This document shows, one piece after another, positions 25,094 through 33,708 of a stretch of DNA of 42,828 nucleotides; positions within the stretch are counted from its first letter, which is position 1, and every line of letters begins with the position of its first letter. The position numbers and the translations under genes are program-made. This DNA is from Clostridium psychrophilum (lineage in GTDB: Bacteria; Bacillota; Clostridia; Clostridiales; Clostridiaceae). Location: assembly GCF_018861705.1 (NCBI RefSeq), contig NZ_JAHLEC010000026.1, forward strand, positions 1 to 42,828, written 5' to 3'. The notes under the pieces were generated by a model. It searched no databases, was not told the origin of the DNA, and worked only from the letters and a program-made list of their open reading frames with translations.

Positions 25094-26821
25094 ATGAATA
25101 AACATGCAATATATCATATTACTGAAACGCCCTATGCTTACGGTAAAGATTTAAACACACTAGTTATACGTTTAAGAACTGCAAAAGATGATATTAATAA
25201 ATGTTATTTATATTATAAAGATAAATATAATAATAAACAGCCATTTTCTATTAAATCAATGAAGATTACAGCTCAATCTGGTTTATTTGATTATTTTGAG
25301 ACCACTGTATCCATAAAAAGAAATAGATATAAGTATTACTTTGAGCTTATTGATTCATGTAATGATAAAACATATTTTGATGAGAGAGGCTTTAGGGATG
25401 TACTTTTAGCTTTAGACGATTCCACAGCTTTTCAATTTGCCTATTTAGCACAAGGTGATTTGTATGAGGAAGAAAAGTGGTTACAAGAATCAGTTGTATA
25501 TCAAATTTTTCCGGATAGATTTTGTAATGGGGATAAAAATATTGACCCAGAAAATATAGACTCTTGGGGTAGCCCTGTAAATAAAAAATCCATGTTTGGA
25601 GGAGATTTCAAGGGAATTATTGACAAATTAGACTATTTAGATGAATTAGGTATTAATTTGATCTACTTAACTCCAATATTTAAATCCTCTTCCAACCACA
25701 AATATAATACAACGGATTATTATGACATAGACCCTCAATTTGGAACTTTAGACGTGGCAAAAGAATTAATAAAAAAATGTCACGAAAGAGGGATAAAGAT
25801 TATTTTTGATGCTGTATTTAATCACTCAGGAAGTGATTTCTTTGCTTTTAAAGATTTACTACAAAAGCAAGAGAAATCAAAATATAAGGATTGGTATTTT
25901 ATTGATAGCTACCCCGTTAGCACTAATAATGTAAACTACTATACTTTTGGAAATGACGAAAATGAAATGCCCAAATTAAATACTCATAATAAAGAAGTAC
26001 GAGAATATTTATTAGGTGTCGGAAAGTATTGGATAAAAGAAATAGGAATCGATGGTTGGAGACTTGATGTTTGCGATGAAGTCGATCATGATTTTTGGAG
26101 AGCTTTTAATAAAGTAGTTAAGGCAGCCAATAAGGATGCCGTTATTGTTGGAGAGATAATGCATGAAGCAACAGCCTTCTTAAAAGGCGATCAAATGGAC
26201 AGCACCATGAACTATCCTTTTAAATTTGCTCTAGTAGATTTTTTCGCAAATAGGAGCATTTCCGCTGGTCAGTTTAGTGACGTACTATCCTTTAATAGAA
26301 CTCTTTACATGAACAGCATTACAAGGCAACTTTGGAATCTAATTGATAGCCATGATACTAAGAGATTTTTAACTGAATGCAACCGTAATATAGATAGAAT
26401 GAAACTTGCAATAACCTTCCAATTTTGCTACCTGGGCGTGCCATATATTTATTATGGAGATGAGATAGGTCTTGATGGTTCTGATGATCCTCAATGTAGA
26501 AAATGTATGATTTGGGATACTAAAAATCAGAATTTAGAATTATTAAACCACTACAAAACTATGATTTCTCTTAGAAAAAATAATAAAGTTCTAATCTATG
26601 GAGATTACAAAACTGTTTATTGCAAAGATGATGTATTGATTTTTGAAAGAAATTATCAAAGTAAAACTCTAGTTATTGCCATTAATAATAGTGATAAACA
26701 ACATAATGCTCAAATAGCTTTAGGTAACGCCTCTATAGACATCTTAACTTCAAAGAAAGTAGACTTAAATAACGAGTTAATCATAGCTCCTATGGGATTT
26801 AAAATACTTGAATTGATATAA
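25094..26821 (+). CDS. Neopullulanase / cyclomaltodextrinase / maltogenic amylase (GH13)
   Basis: 575 aa from the ATG at 25094; the GTG at 25079 is inside the GTGAGGT ribosome site. An N-terminal CBM34-like beta domain (about 1-120) is followed by the GH13 barrel. IIFDAVFNHSG is region I, GWRLDVCDE holds nucleophile D325, IVGEIMHEA holds acid/base E354, and LIDSHDTKR holds D421. A C-terminal beta domain ends the protein. The long N-domain and the LYLTPIF-type barrel strand are typical of the cytosolic maltodextrin/cyclodextrin-cleaving subfamily, yielding mainly maltose for the upstream maltose phosphorylase. No signal peptide. Last gene of pgmB-mapA-this gene. Confidence 0.88.
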   Translation: MNKHAIYHITETPYAYGKDLNTLVIRLRTAKDDINKCYLYYKDKYNNKQPFSIKSMKITAQSGLFDYFETTVSIKRNRYKYYFELIDSCNDKTYFDERGFRDVLLALDDSTAFQFAYLAQGDLYEEEKWLQESVVYQIFPDRFCNGDKNIDPENIDSWGSPVNKKSMFGGDFKGIIDKLDYLDELGINLIYLTPIFKSSSNHKYNTTDYYDIDPQFGTLDVAKELIKKCHERGIKIIFDAVFNHSGSDFFAFKDLLQKQEKSKYKDWYFIDSYPVSTNNVNYYTFGNDENEMPKLNTHNKEVREYLLGVGKYWIKEIGIDGWRLDVCDEVDHDFWRAFNKVVKAANKDAVIVGEIMHEATAFLKGDQMDSTMNYPFKFALVDFFANRSISAGQFSDVLSFNRTLYMNSITRQLWNLIDSHDTKRFLTECNRNIDRMKLAITFQFCYLGVPYIYYGDEIGLDGSDDPQCRKCMIWDTKNQNLELLNHYKTMISLRKNNKVLIYGDYKTVYCKDDVLIFERNYQSKTLVIAINNSDKQHNAQIALGNASIDILTSKKVDLNNELIIAPMGFKILELI

Positions 26822-26856
26822 ACATATAGATATAAAATCTGCAAAACAGTCTTAAA

Positions 26857-26889
26857 TTTAACGACATTTCAGAAGGAAATAATTTAATT
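26857..26889 (+). repeat. Dispersed hairpin repeat, degenerate copy 4
   Basis: TTTAACGACATTTCAGAAGG matches the 5' part of copy 3 with one change, then joins directly to AATTTAATT, as if the 3' arm and most of the tail were deleted. It lies between the neopullulanase stop (26821) and its terminator. Confidence 0.6.
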
Positions 26890-26896
26890 ACCAATT

Positions 26897-26930
26897 CAAT
26901 TAAGACTACTAATTAAAGTAGCCTTAATTG
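26897..26930. terminator. Hairpin between convergent transcription units
   Basis: CAATTAAG and CTAC pair with GTAG and CTTAATTG (one mismatch) around TAATTAAA. Ends the pgmB operon and/or the minus-strand 84-aa gene. The T-tract is weak. Confidence 0.55.
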
Positions 26931-26974
26931 TATGTTATTATTTGTGTTTAAGTCATTTATAAAATATACATTGC

Positions 26975-27229
26975 TTAGCTTTCATGTACAGCATCAATAT
27001 ATTCAGCATTTGTCATTTCTGATAAAGCGTCTTGTACCGATATATCGTCTAAAATTCTTCCAGTAAGAATTAGGCCTTTTTTTAAATCCTCATCCCATTG
27101 AAAATCAGTCATCACACTATCAATTCCTAAATCCTCAGCCATATCATTTGCACTAATATTATATTTTTTGTAATTTTCTAGACCATCTTCGCTAATTGTT
27201 ATTTCATAGATTTTTCTTTTTTCTGCCAT
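26975..27229 (-). CDS. Small acidic hypothetical protein, 84 aa
   Basis: ATG at 27229 with GGAGG 6-7 bases upstream. The peptide starts MAEKRKIYEITISEDGL and ends NAEYIDAVHES. It is acidic and soluble, with a predicted short beta hairpin followed by helices, and has no cysteine or membrane segment. No family is recognised. It stands alone: terminator-like hairpin downstream, and the MATE gene upstream ends 135 bases away on the same strand. Confidence 0.6.
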   Translation of the reverse strand: MAEKRKIYEITISEDGLENYKKYNISANDMAEDLGIDSVMTDFQWDEDLKKGLILTGRILDDISVQDALSEMTNAEYIDAVHES

Positions 27230-27364
27230 GCTTATACCTCCACAAATTATAATATAATACGTTTGAAATACTACATATACTATGCTACAAAGATATAAAT
27301 ATTATTCCTTTATTTTTTATGTAGAGTATAATACAAAGCTAAAATTAACTATGCCCATTATTGT

Positions 27365-28708
27365 TCAAAAACTAATATTATTATTCCATCTGTTAGATCT
27401 CATATAAATTATACACATTACAAGTGATGCAAATGTTGAAAGCGGAGACGCAAACCCAATTGCATATAACGTAATGCCTGCAATTTTGCTTAAAGCATAT
27501 GACAAAGGAATACGAATGATAAATGTAGCTAATAAACTGTGGATCATTGGAAACAAAGAATTGCCACAGCCACTAAAATACGAGTTCATGCAAAATACGA
27601 AGCATACTAAAATACAATCAATGCTATATGATTTTAAATATAATGCGGCTGTTTCTATGACCTCTATATCCTTTGAAAACAATGCTGTAAGTGATGTTGG
27701 ATTCAATTGTACATATATGTAAAAGATTATGCCAATTACCAAAGAACATGCAATTCCTATGTATAAACACTGTTTTGCTCTTTTTGGCTTTTTTGCGCCC
27801 ATATTTTGAGCTGTCATTGCAGCAATCGATGAAGCAAATGCAATTGTTGGAAGCATTGCAAAAACAATTATCTTTTCTACAACACCTACAGATGCAGAAG
27901 CAGTAAGTCCCATTTTATTAATAATTGCTGTAATTATTATAAAAGAAATATTAATTAAACCATCCTGTAATGCAATTGGCAATCCTAATTTAAATATTTT
28001 TTTAGCTTTTTCTGTTTCAATTCTAATATAATTACGATTAAACTCAAAAGTGAAACCCTTGTTTTTCATAAAAAAAATTCCAAGTATGAAACTTATAGCT
28101 TGAGAGGATACAGTAGCAATTGCAGCTCCCATTGCTCCCATATGAAAAAGACACACTAATATTAAATCTACGATAATATTTATTATGCAAGCAACTGCAA
28201 TAAAAAGTAACGGTGCTTTTGAATTACCTAAACCCCTTAGAATACCACTTAATGCATTGTACCCAATAATAAATGGAATACCACAAGAACATACAAAAAT
28301 ATATTGTTTTGTATATTTAATTGCCTCTGTTGGTGTGTTCATTAAATTTGTAATAGTACCTGTCATTAGCACCATAATCACAGTCAAAATGGCGGCCATT
28401 ATGCCAAATATGCAAATAATAGTTCCGATTGACTCTGCGATATCTTTATGTTTTTTAGCACCTAGATAGTGTCCAATTAAAATGGTTCCCCCTGTGCTTA
28501 AGCCAAGAATAATGCCTGTAATTGTCTGCATAATTTGACTTCCTGTTGCCACTGCAGAAACTTGTGCTGAATTAGAAAATTGGCCAACAACTAACAAATC
28601 TGCCGCACCATAAAGTGCTTGTAGCAAACTGGCTAATAAAAATGGTAACGCAAATTTCAATAATGTGGGAATAACTCTTCCCTCTGTTAACGTATTAGAT
28701 TGTTCCAT
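27365..28708 (-). CDS. MATE-family multidrug/metabolite efflux transporter
   Basis: 447 aa with 12 predicted spans in two homologous halves. MATE landmarks in the first half are VIPTLLKFALPFLLASLLQ, ALYGAADLLVVGQFS and AVATGSQIMQTITGIILGLSTGGTILIGHYLG. In the second half they are LGLPIALQDGLINISFI and AAMTAQNMGAKKPKRA. It would export cationic compounds with Na+ or H+ antiport. I chose the ATG at 28708 (GGAGG with a 9-base spacer). A strong promoter (28822-28850) and an intrinsic terminator (28731-28764) lie in the leader, pointing to attenuation control. Confidence 0.88.
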   Translation of the reverse strand: MEQSNTLTEGRVIPTLLKFALPFLLASLLQALYGAADLLVVGQFSNSAQVSAVATGSQIMQTITGIILGLSTGGTILIGHYLGAKKHKDIAESIGTIICIFGIMAAILTVIMVLMTGTITNLMNTPTEAIKYTKQYIFVCSCGIPFIIGYNALSGILRGLGNSKAPLLFIAVACIINIIVDLILVCLFHMGAMGAAIATVSSQAISFILGIFFMKNKGFTFEFNRNYIRIETEKAKKIFKLGLPIALQDGLINISFIIITAIINKMGLTASASVGVVEKIIVFAMLPTIAFASSIAAMTAQNMGAKKPKRAKQCLYIGIACSLVIGIIFYIYVQLNPTSLTALFSKDIEVIETAALYLKSYSIDCILVCFVFCMNSYFSGCGNSLFPMIHSLLATFIIRIPLSYALSKIAGITLYAIGFASPLSTFASLVMCIIYMRSNRWNNNISF

Positions 28709-28730
28709 AATATATATACCTCCTAAGATC

Positions 28731-28764
28731 AAAAAATGCTGGGTAAAACAGTTGATTTTACCCA
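28731..28764 (-). terminator. Leader terminator (attenuator) of the MATE gene
   Basis: On the minus strand TGGGTAAAA pairs with TTTTACCCA, then GCATTTTTT, only 13 bases before the MATE ribosome site. An upstream ATGCTGG (28775-28781) is perfectly complementary to CCAGCAT, which overlaps the 3' arm, so a competing pairing can block the terminator. A seven-codon frame (MLDKMVG, 28781-28758) starts in the same segment and stops inside the stem. Confidence 0.65.
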
Positions 28765-28821
28765 ACCATCTTATCCAGCATATAGTTAAATATATATACC
28801 CTCCGATGAATTAATAAATAA

Positions 28822-28850
28822 ATTTTAACACATCCATATAATCTTGTCGA
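28822..28850 (-). promoter_or_regulatory. Sigma-A-type promoter of the MATE gene
   Basis: TCGACA (28850-28845), a 17-base spacer and TAAAAT (28827-28822), each one mismatch from consensus. Transcription would start near 28814, leaving a leader of about 105 bases that contains a GGAGGG near its 5' end and the attenuator. Confidence 0.6.
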
Positions 28851-28858
28851 TGAAAGCT

Positions 28859-29527
28859 TCAGTAATTACCATTTTCTAAATTAAATTTTAAATCTTGATA
28901 AAAGTTAGTCTTAGCCGTCTCATAATAAGGATTAATCCAAAGAAATGCTATTCCTATAGTTATTACCCCTAATATAAACCATCCTATATAGCTACACCAT
29001 AACTTAAACAGTCCAAATTTGAAGCCAACCATCATAAGTTTACTTCTATCTAATGCTTCAAAAGCACTTAACTCAGGATTATCAATCATAATGTAATATG
29101 CCATAGAATATCGCAAAGAAGCAATAATTCCTGGGATAATAAGAAGCAACGTCCACAAAATCGTGAAAAGTTTAATAAGTAAATTTAGAACGAATGATTT
29201 AATGAAAAATTTAAAACCACCAAATATATTTTCAATGATTGGTCCTTCATTTCTTACCAACTTAAGAAAATAAGAAGATACTCCAAGTGTTATTGGGCCC
29301 GACAAAACAAAACTTAATAAACTACCTAAGCCATTGGATGAGTTTGTAGTTGGAACTCTAACTAGTTCTCCATTTTGCCAAATGTTTTGAAAAGAATGTA
29401 CTACATTTCCTCCTGTGAATGTCATTGTAACTAACCAAACAATAAAACACGCGATTCCAGCTTGAAGCCAATTACCCTGAAGCTGCTGCTTTGCCCTACG
29501 TTTTAAATTATAACTATTTTGTGGCAT
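28859..29527 (-). CDS. DUF975-family integral membrane protein, 222 aa
   Basis: ATG at 29527 behind AAGGGGGAG. The N-terminus NLKRRAKQQLQGNWLQAG is the family signature: a basic amphipathic helix followed by the GNW motif. Four to five membrane spans follow, with the conserved central segment LRYSMAYYIMIDNPELSAFEALDRSKLMM and a final FLWINPYYETAKTNFYQDL. DUF975 proteins are common in Firmicutes and their function is unknown. It lies upstream of the MATE gene but the MATE promoter sits between them, so cotranscription is not required. Confidence 0.8.
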   Translation of the reverse strand: MPQNSYNLKRRAKQQLQGNWLQAGIACFIVWLVTMTFTGGNVVHSFQNIWQNGELVRVPTTNSSNGLGSLLSFVLSGPITLGVSSYFLKLVRNEGPIIENIFGGFKFFIKSFVLNLLIKLFTILWTLLLIIPGIIASLRYSMAYYIMIDNPELSAFEALDRSKLMMVGFKFGLFKLWCSYIGWFILGVITIGIAFLWINPYYETAKTNFYQDLKFNLENGNY

Positions 29528-29640
29528 GTTTTCTCCCCCTTAATAATTTAACTAAGCACGATTAATTTGTGGACCTATTAATTATCATTCCATATTAATA
29601 GTATTCATTTATTGAGTAAAATAACTCTTCTTTTGCTTTT

Positions 29641-30129
29641 TTATATATCTAAAACCATATCATACCACTTCGCTCCACCATGTACTGATTCAGAAATACC
29701 CATATTTACGTATCCAAACTTTGTATAATAATGAATAAGTTTTGCTTTGCACGTTAAAATAACACCCTTTCGGCCAGCTACTTTTGATACGTCTATCATA
29801 TAATTCATTAATTTTGCTGCAATTCCCTGATTACGATACTCTGATATCACATCAAGTCCAAAAATAGTCTGGTATTTACCCTCTGGGATATGTAGTGTAG
29901 AATCTTCGTAAAGTTTATCATAGATAACAGTTCCATTGATAACACATCCATTAACAAAACCAATTATTGTTCCATCTATTTCTGCAACAAAAAAGCTTTC
30001 AGAAAACGTCTTAATCCGTTGCTCTAAAGATACCCTTGTAGCTGCTTCTGCAACTGGGAAACAGCTTGCTTCCACTTTTGTTAGTGCATCTAAGTCTTTT
30101 ATGCTTGCCTTTCTAATTTCAAGTTTCAT
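29641..30129 (-). CDS. GNAT-family N-acetyltransferase
   Basis: 162 aa, single GNAT domain. It starts MKLEIRKASIKDLDAL. The acetyl-CoA-binding motif A is GLDVISEYRNQGIAAKLMNYM (Q/R-x-x-G-x-A turn near 115), and motif B is near IHYYTKFGYVNMG. The N-terminal CFPVAEAATRVSLEQRI is reminiscent of the arylalkylamine N-acetyltransferase-like branch. Substrate not assignable. GAAGGGAAAA precedes the ATG. Monocistronic, cytosolic. Confidence 0.8.
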   Translation of the reverse strand: MKLEIRKASIKDLDALTKVEASCFPVAEAATRVSLEQRIKTFSESFFVAEIDGTIIGFVNGCVINGTVIYDKLYEDSTLHIPEGKYQTIFGLDVISEYRNQGIAAKLMNYMIDVSKVAGRKGVILTCKAKLIHYYTKFGYVNMGISESVHGGAKWYDMVLDI

Positions 30130-30304
30130 TATAATTTTCCCTTCATAAACATTATTTTTGGATTAAATTTATAGCCATTACTCTTGAATTAGAAAATTAT
30201 ATCATGTCCCTTATGTTATTGCAATTGTATTCCAACCATGTTATAATTCTTTAAGCATATTTTTACATACGATTTTAAAAGAGTATTATCATTCTTGAGT
30301 ATTT

Positions 30305-30330
30305 AAAGGTTGCTTAATGCACCTTTTTTT
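30305..30330 (+). terminator. Hairpin with T-run in the long region before brnQ
   Basis: AAAGG and TGC pair with GCA and CCTTT (one bulged base) followed by T-rich sequence on the plus strand. It lies 180 bases before brnQ. It could end an undetected short plus-strand transcript or be chance. The remainder of 30130-30512 shows no gene and no T-box or riboswitch hallmark. Confidence 0.35.
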
Positions 30331-30512
30331 AAATTAATAACTTATCCTTTTCCCTCACCCTTTAATGAAAAACATATTTTCCACATAAATATATAAATTC
30401 TAAAGAATACAATTCAAATATTCTTTATACATAATATTTATTGGCATTTTATTAGTAAAACTAATTTAATGCTTTTACCCTACATAATTTAATTCATCTG
30501 GAGGTATACATA

Positions 30513-31823
30513 ATGAAAAATTCAACAAAACATTCTTTGGTTATAGGTTTTGCACTATTTGCAATGTTTTTCGGTGCAGGGAACCTAATCTTTCCACCAT
30601 TTCTCGGGAAAGCTGCAGGCAATGCATTTTTTGCATCTATTATAGGCTTTCTAATTACAGGAGTCGGCCTTCCACTAACTGGCATTATTGCCTGTGCTAA
30701 AATTAATGGCACTTATAACAAAATGGCCAATAGAGTAGGTAGAAAATTTTCTATAATAACAAGCGTAGCTCTAATTCTTGTTATAGGACCGTTATTTGCA
30801 ATTCCAAGAACCGCTGCAACAACTTTTGAACTTGGAGTGCATCCTTTATTTGCATCCGTGCCACAAAACGTAGTAGTTATATTATATTTTGCAATAGCAC
30901 TTGCATTTGTTCTTAAACCTTCTTCAATAATTGATAACGTAGGTAAGATACTTACACCTGCACTTTTATTAATGCTCGCTATAATTATATTTAAAGGAAT
31001 AATAGATCCTATTGGACCTATTGTAAATACATCTTACAAAAATGGATTTTCAAAAGCTTTAATAGAAGGATATCAAACAATGGACGTTATGGCTTCTGTT
31101 GTATTTGCAGGGATAATTATTTCATCCGTTAAAGCCAAAGGTTATAAAAATGCAACTGATATAATGAAAATGACTATAAAATCAGCATTAGTCGCTGTAA
31201 CAGGTTTAACCTTTGTATATGGTGGACTTATGTATATAGGAACACAAACTAGTACTTTATTCCCACCAAATATAGCTAGAACTAGTCTAGTTACGCAACT
31301 TGTTAAGTTAGACCTAGGCAGTATCGGTTCAGTTATTCTTAGTTTATGTGTCTCTCTTGCATGCTTAACAACTGCTATAGGATTACTTGCAAGTGGTGCT
31401 CAATTCTTTTCTAAACTTTCAAAGAATATATTACCTTACAAACCCACTGCTATTATTCTTGCTGTAGTAAGTGGATTACTAGCTACAAACAACGTTGATA
31501 GCATAGTTACACTAGCAGGTCCTGTTTTACAAATTTTATATCCAATTGTAATTGTTCTAATAATCATTACATTGCTTGGCGATAAAGTTAAAAGTAATAT
31601 GGTTGTTGCTATAACTATATACACAACACTATTAATAAGTATTTTAGATACCATAAATGGTATCTATGCAAATAGCATTGGTTTTATTAAATTTATACCT
31701 CTCGCTAGCGCAGGATTCTCATGGATTTTACCTACTTTAATAGCATTTGTAATTTCCAGCATTCTAGTAAAACCAAAAGAAGATGCGATCAAAGATGAAG
31801 CTGCTTCAATCTTTGAAGCATAA
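30513..31823 (+). CDS. brnQ: Branched-chain amino acid transport carrier protein
   Basis: 436 aa, LIVCS family, Na+-coupled import of Leu/Ile/Val across the cytoplasmic membrane. About 12 spans. The N-terminus HSLVIGFALFAMFFGAGNLI followed by FPPFLGK is the family hallmark; GPLFAIPRTAATTFELGV and a C-terminal SAGFSWILPTLIAF are further conserved blocks. TGGAGG lies 8-9 bases before the ATG. Monocistronic with a strong terminator. The final codons and stop (31800-31823) are the first unit of a three-fold 24-bp tandem repeat, so the extreme C-terminus (ASIFEA) may be recently altered. Confidence 0.93.
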   Translation: MKNSTKHSLVIGFALFAMFFGAGNLIFPPFLGKAAGNAFFASIIGFLITGVGLPLTGIIACAKINGTYNKMANRVGRKFSIITSVALILVIGPLFAIPRTAATTFELGVHPLFASVPQNVVVILYFAIALAFVLKPSSIIDNVGKILTPALLLMLAIIIFKGIIDPIGPIVNTSYKNGFSKALIEGYQTMDVMASVVFAGIIISSVKAKGYKNATDIMKMTIKSALVAVTGLTFVYGGLMYIGTQTSTLFPPNIARTSLVTQLVKLDLGSIGSVILSLCVSLACLTTAIGLLASGAQFFSKLSKNILPYKPTAIILAVVSGLLATNNVDSIVTLAGPVLQILYPIVIVLIIITLLGDKVKSNMVVAITIYTTLLISILDTINGIYANSIGFIKFIPLASAGFSWILPTLIAFVISSILVKPKEDAIKDEAASIFEA

Positions 31824-31871
31824 GTTGCTTCAATCTTTGAAGCATAAGCTGCTTCAATTTTCGAATCAAAA
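31800..31871 (+). repeat. 24-bp tandem repeat over the brnQ stop codon
   Basis: Three units, GCTGCTTCAATCTTTGAAGC + ATAA, then GTTGCTTC... with one change, then a diverged GCTGCTTCAATTTTCGAATC. Each unit contains the dyad GCTTCAA/TTGAAGC. The first encodes the BrnQ C-terminus and stop. Confidence 0.8.
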
Positions 31872-31925
31872 TATACTGAAACACTGATGTTAAGAAAGTA
31901 ATATAAATTAGAATAAATTTAAACA

Positions 31926-31974
31926 AAATAGTGAAAGAATTTCTCTACTCGAAAATTCCTTTCACTATTTTTTT
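31926..31974 (+). terminator. brnQ terminator
   Basis: AATAGTGAAAG pairs with CTTTCACTATT, with an inner AATTT/AAATT stem, followed by TTTTTG. Confidence 0.8.
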
Positions 31975-32105
31975 GAATAATACCTGTAACATATTACATC
32001 ACTAATTATGTTGCTTATTTTTAATATATTTATTGCTAAAATTAATCATACCATTCAGCCACACCATGTACTTATTTGAATATGACCTTATAATTTATCG
32101 TTACT

Positions 32106-32333
32106 TTATCTGTACCCATTTTTTTTATCCAATGCCTCATCTTTAACTTCTGATCTCATACCGTTAATAGAATCTTGTCTTCTCTCATTCTTCTGTTCTA
32201 ATATTCTTTTACCTTTTTCATCATCTGTTTTTTCAATAGTTTCTTCAGCAAGATTATAATTTTCGATAGTATTCGTAATATTGTTTTGAATTTTATCTAC
32301 ATTGTCTTTTCTGTCGTCTGGTTTGTTATTCAT
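32106..32333 (-). CDS. tlp: Small acid-soluble spore protein Tlp
   Basis: 75 aa, the length of Tlp. Hallmarks are NKPDDRKDNVDKIQNNI at the N-terminus, the TIENYNLAEETI helix, and the C-terminal block KNERRQDSINGMRSEVKDEA. Highly charged, no cysteine, no membrane segment. Tlp is made in the forespore and stays in the spore core as a minor DNA/RNA-associated small protein. AAAAGGAG precedes the ATG by about 9 bases. A forespore sigma-G promoter is expected, but I could not identify one confidently. Confidence 0.85.
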   Translation of the reverse strand: MNNKPDDRKDNVDKIQNNITNTIENYNLAEETIEKTDDEKGKRILEQKNERRQDSINGMRSEVKDEALDKKNGYR

Positions 32334-32472
32334 AATTTTATATCTCCTTTTATTTGAGTTAATAACCTATCCGTTATTATTATATCTACAAATATGTTTA
32401 ATATACGACAAACCATTAACAAAATAAAAATTATAACAATTCTCAATCCTTCAATATCAAGCAATAAACAAA

Positions 32473-33573
32473 TTAATCTGCTAAACCTACAAGTTTTATA
32501 TTTATATTGCTTTCCTTTTTATCACTGCCTTTAACTTTTAGGGTTACTGAATTTCCAACCCCAACACTATAAAGAGTTGACCTGAATTCTATCATAGTAT
32601 TTACCAAGCTCCCATTAACAGATAAAATTATATCACCTTTTTCTATTCCTTTAACATCAGCAGGGCTCCCACTTTTAACTTCATAAACGTATATCCCATT
32701 TTTTACTTTAATATCAGAAACGAAACCTGCCATTTGTTTATCTATTCCTTGAATTCCTATTATAGGGGTTACAAAATTTCCTTTTTCCTCTATACTTTTT
32801 AATATGGGTTTTACTATATTTATAGGAATGGCAAAACCCATGCCTTCAGCACTTGTCACTTTTACAGTATTAATTCCAATAACTTCACTATTAATATTAA
32901 TTAATGGTCCACCACTATTACCAGGATTAATTGAAGCATCAGTCTGAATTAAATCCTCCATAAAAAATCCGCTCGCGTCACCAATAGTTCTATTGATTGC
33001 GCTTATAATTCCAGATGTAACTGTTCTTTGAAATGTAAGTCCCAGTGGGTTTCCTATAGCAATTGCTGTATCACCAACAGTAAGTATTTTAGAATTACCA
33101 AGTGGTGCAACCGTCAAGTTGTCTCCAGTAATTTTTAGAACTGCTAGGTCTAAGCCTTCATCTGCCCATACAACCTTTCCTTTTAAATCTCTTCCATCAA
33201 ATAAAGAAACTGTAATATCATTTGCTTGTTTACTTGCTACATGATTATTAGTAAGTATATAACCTTTTTTATCTACTATTATTCCAGAACCAATCCCTGA
33301 TTCACCTTTTGAGGTTGCAGTTGGATTGATTGTAGACGTTACACCTACTACCGCTGGCATTAAATTTTTAGCAACTATACTTATAGTTGAAGTCCCTGTT
33401 TTTTTACTACTAGGTTGTTGTATTACCAAGGTTTGAGAATTTATATTTTTATCCTTTACAGTACCTTTTACAAATGGACCATATCGAATAATTGCCAAAA
33501 CTAATCCAACGCCTACTAATACACCTATAAATGAAGATATAAAGTAACTGAATTTGGAATTTCCTCTTTCCAT
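32473..33573 (-). CDS. htrA: HtrA/DegP-like membrane-anchored serine protease with PDZ domain
   Basis: 366 aa. An N-terminal anchor (about residues 9-30) places the protease outside the membrane. The trypsin-like domain has an intact triad: H111 in LTNNHVAS, D142 in GLDLAVLK and S220 in NPGNSGGPL. One PDZ domain follows (about 275-360, with SGSPADVKGIEKGDIILSVNG). It degrades misfolded exported proteins. Strong AAAGGAGGAG ribosome site. Monocistronic. Confidence 0.92.
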   Translation of the reverse strand: MERGNSKFSYFISSFIGVLVGVGLVLAIIRYGPFVKGTVKDKNINSQTLVIQQPSSKKTGTSTISIVAKNLMPAVVGVTSTINPTATSKGESGIGSGIIVDKKGYILTNNHVASKQANDITVSLFDGRDLKGKVVWADEGLDLAVLKITGDNLTVAPLGNSKILTVGDTAIAIGNPLGLTFQRTVTSGIISAINRTIGDASGFFMEDLIQTDASINPGNSGGPLININSEVIGINTVKVTSAEGMGFAIPINIVKPILKSIEEKGNFVTPIIGIQGIDKQMAGFVSDIKVKNGIYVYEVKSGSPADVKGIEKGDIILSVNGSLVNTMIEFRSTLYSVGVGNSVTLKVKGSDKKESNINIKLVGLAD

Positions 33574-33708
33574 GTTATTTTTCTCCTCCTTTAATTAATT
33601 TTCCTGTTTAAGCCATTAAACAAGATTAGATTTTCCAAACGGCTTGTATATTATAAGTGTGTAGTCTACTGTTGTTTTCACCATTAGTTTTAGCAAATAG
33701 TAATATAA

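Noticed and set aside
30395-30425. CodY-like box upstream of brnQ (AATTCTAAAGAATA)
   Set aside because: Only about half of the consensus positions match, not above what AT-rich sequence gives by chance.
30130-30512. T-box or riboswitch ahead of brnQ
   Set aside because: No T-box sequence or other riboswitch core found; only a modest hairpin with a T-run 180 bases before the gene.
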